The notes under the pieces: model-generated | Seen by the model: the letters and a program-made list of their open reading frames with translations, nothing else | Told to the model about the DNA's origin: nothing | Databases searched by the model: none | Translations under genes and position numbers: made by a program | Assembly (NCBI GenBank): GCA_020354105.1 | Contig: CP070642.1 | Coordinates: 1,017,226 to 1,023,337 of the forward strand | Direction of reading: 5' to 3' | Source: Chloroflexota bacterium | Lineage (GTDB): Bacteria > Chloroflexota > Dehalococcoidia > GIF9 > UBA5629 | DNA length: 6,112 nt | Part shown: one piece after another, positions 5,068-6,112 of the stretch | Layout: the number at the start of each line of letters is the position of its first letter | Position numbering within the stretch: the first letter of the stretch is position 1

Positions 5068-6112
5068 ATGCGCCTACACATGACTTTCCTGTACAGCTTT
5101 ATTATGATCACACTCAGCCTGCTGCTGATTGGCTGTAATCAAGCTGGACCCAAAAGCCAGACCGTCGTCCAGCCCGAGCTTCCCGGAGTGCGCCCCATAC
5201 CTGAAAATGCTCAGATTCTCTTTTTGTCCAACCAGGATACCGGCTCCAGCCGTATGGAGATTTACTCAATGAATTCGCAGGGTGGCGACATCACTCGTAT
5301 TACCATCTCGGACAAACAACATTACATTTTTGGCATCGATTCAAGCCGACGTTATATCTTAGCCACCCGCCACAGTGAAAATAATAAACAGCTCTGGCTG
5401 CTTGATTCAAAGACAGGTCAGGAAACTCCTATGACCAGGGTTGAAGATACCGCAGAAGGCCGTAGTTTCTCACCTCACGGAGAATGGATAGTCTTCTGGA
5501 TGATTCCGGCGGGAGAACAATATTCCGACATCTACAAGGCAAGACGCGATGGGTCGGACCTGGTTAATCTTACCAATACCCCGCAAGCTCATGAGTTCGA
5601 CCCCGCATGGTCAAACGGCGGAGACCAGATTGCCTTTACCTTCAACGATGGGCAGCCCAATCGCTTTATTCTCAAGGTAATGGATACCGATGGCACTAAC
5701 ATTAGAACGGTGTACGATCCTGTTGATGCGGTAAAAACGCCACTTTTCCCTGCCGGCGTCTATGACCCCTCATGGAGTCCCGATGATACGTATATACTGG
5801 TCGAGAAACCGGTTAAGTTCTCCGGCAATGGCGAAAACGGCGGAGCTGGAGTATGGCATATCCTCAAAGTCAGCTCTGATGGCGCAACCATTGAAGACCT
5901 GACTGAGACAGGGGAGCTAGCCACCAGCGCCCTGTACCTGCCTTCTTTCTCACCAGACGGTAAATGGATTGTCTTCAGCTCCAGACAGGGATCGGAGGAC
6001 CCGTCGCAGGTATCGCTGGAAATCTTTAAGATGAGCGAGGATGGCTCCGATATAGAGTCGGTCACAGCTTCTCCACATTGGGAACAATTTCCGATCTGGA
6101 TTAGATTAATAC
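5068..6112 (+). CDS. TolB/PD40-type beta-propeller lipoprotein (3' end missing)
   Basis: Open reading frame of at least 348 codons running off the right edge without a stop. The N-terminus has a hydrophobic core ending in the classic lipobox LIGC, so Cys23 would be lipidated and the protein anchored outside the membrane. A short linker is followed by repeats of the WD40-like PD40 pattern of TolB propellers: FSPHGEWIVFW (from about 134), WSNGGDQIAFTF (181), WSPDDTYILVEK (236), FSPDGKWIVFSSR (294) and a partial HWEQFPIW (337-344). Between them are blade strands such as IYSMNSQGGDITRIT and IFKMSEDGSD. These propellers usually bind proteins or peptidoglycan-associated partners; no enzymatic residues are seen. 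The start at 5068 gives a normal signal-peptide length; ATG 5080 is an alternative. No Shine-Dalgarno is visible. It is divergent from the four-helix membrane protein gene. Confidence 0.9.
   Translation, partial: MRLHMTFLYSFIMITLSLLLIGCNQAGPKSQTVVQPELPGVRPIPENAQILFLSNQDTGSSRMEIYSMNSQGGDITRITISDKQHYIFGIDSSRRYILATRHSENNKQLWLLDSKTGQETPMTRVEDTAEGRSFSPHGEWIVFWMIPAGEQYSDIYKARRDGSDLVNLTNTPQAHEFDPAWSNGGDQIAFTFNDGQPNRFILKVMDTDGTNIRTVYDPVDAVKTPLFPAGVYDPSWSPDDTYILVEKPVKFSGNGENGGAGVWHILKVSSDGATIEDLTETGELATSALYLPSFSPDGKWIVFSSRQGSEDPSQVSLEIFKMSEDGSDIESVTASPHWEQFPIWIRLI

Noticed and set aside
5760..6065. Minus-strand frame of 101 codons in the propeller lipoprotein gene
   Set aside because: The plus strand encodes repeated PD40 motifs across exactly this stretch.

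Overview
The window probably comes from an uncultured member of the Chloroflexota, close to the Dehalococcoidia. This rests on gene style only: Ig-like lipoproteins with a C-terminal domain I associate with that phylum, a short zinc-ribbon protein, a free-standing GerE-type regulator, and moderate GC. No rRNA or other marker is present, so the assignment is inference. No tRNA, rRNA, CRISPR array, transposase or integrase was seen.

Layout. The left edge (1-66) holds a complete minus-strand control region for a gene beginning just outside the window: a TTGACA/TATTTT promoter with a palindrome in its spacer, and a strong Shine-Dalgarno. Next come three minus-strand genes: a secreted Ig-like lipoprotein (230-1270), a small zinc-ribbon protein (1543-1857) and a lone LuxR/GerE DNA-binding protein (1933-2208). 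A divergent intergenic region separates these from two plus-strand genes, rlmB (23S rRNA G2251 2'-O-methyltransferase, 2295-3032) and an acyltransferase-3 membrane protein (3073-4254). A convergent minus-strand gene encodes an uncharacterised four-helix membrane protein (4280-4987). A second divergent region leads into a TolB/PD40 beta-propeller lipoprotein (5068 to the right edge, incomplete).

Two things stand out. First, the acyltransferase ends in a copy of the last 12 residues of the rlmB product directly upstream. The DNA repeat is 39 bp with 32 identities, most differences are synonymous, and similarity seems to continue past the stop codons. This looks like the scar of a duplication or insertion at the 3' end of rlmB that gave the acyltransferase a borrowed tail. 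Second, the two divergent intergenic regions share a bipartite element (TATGGTAAGT then ACCTAAAT, followed later by TACCAATA). It lies beside the GerE-type regulator gene in one case and in front of the propeller lipoprotein in the other, so a small local regulon is possible.

Translation signals are uneven. The first lipoprotein and the off-edge gene have full AAGGAGG sites, whereas rlmB, the acyltransferase, the membrane protein and the propeller lipoprotein have no convincing one. The predicted rlmB promoter would give an almost leaderless transcript. I see no evidence of a complete novel defence or biosynthetic system here.
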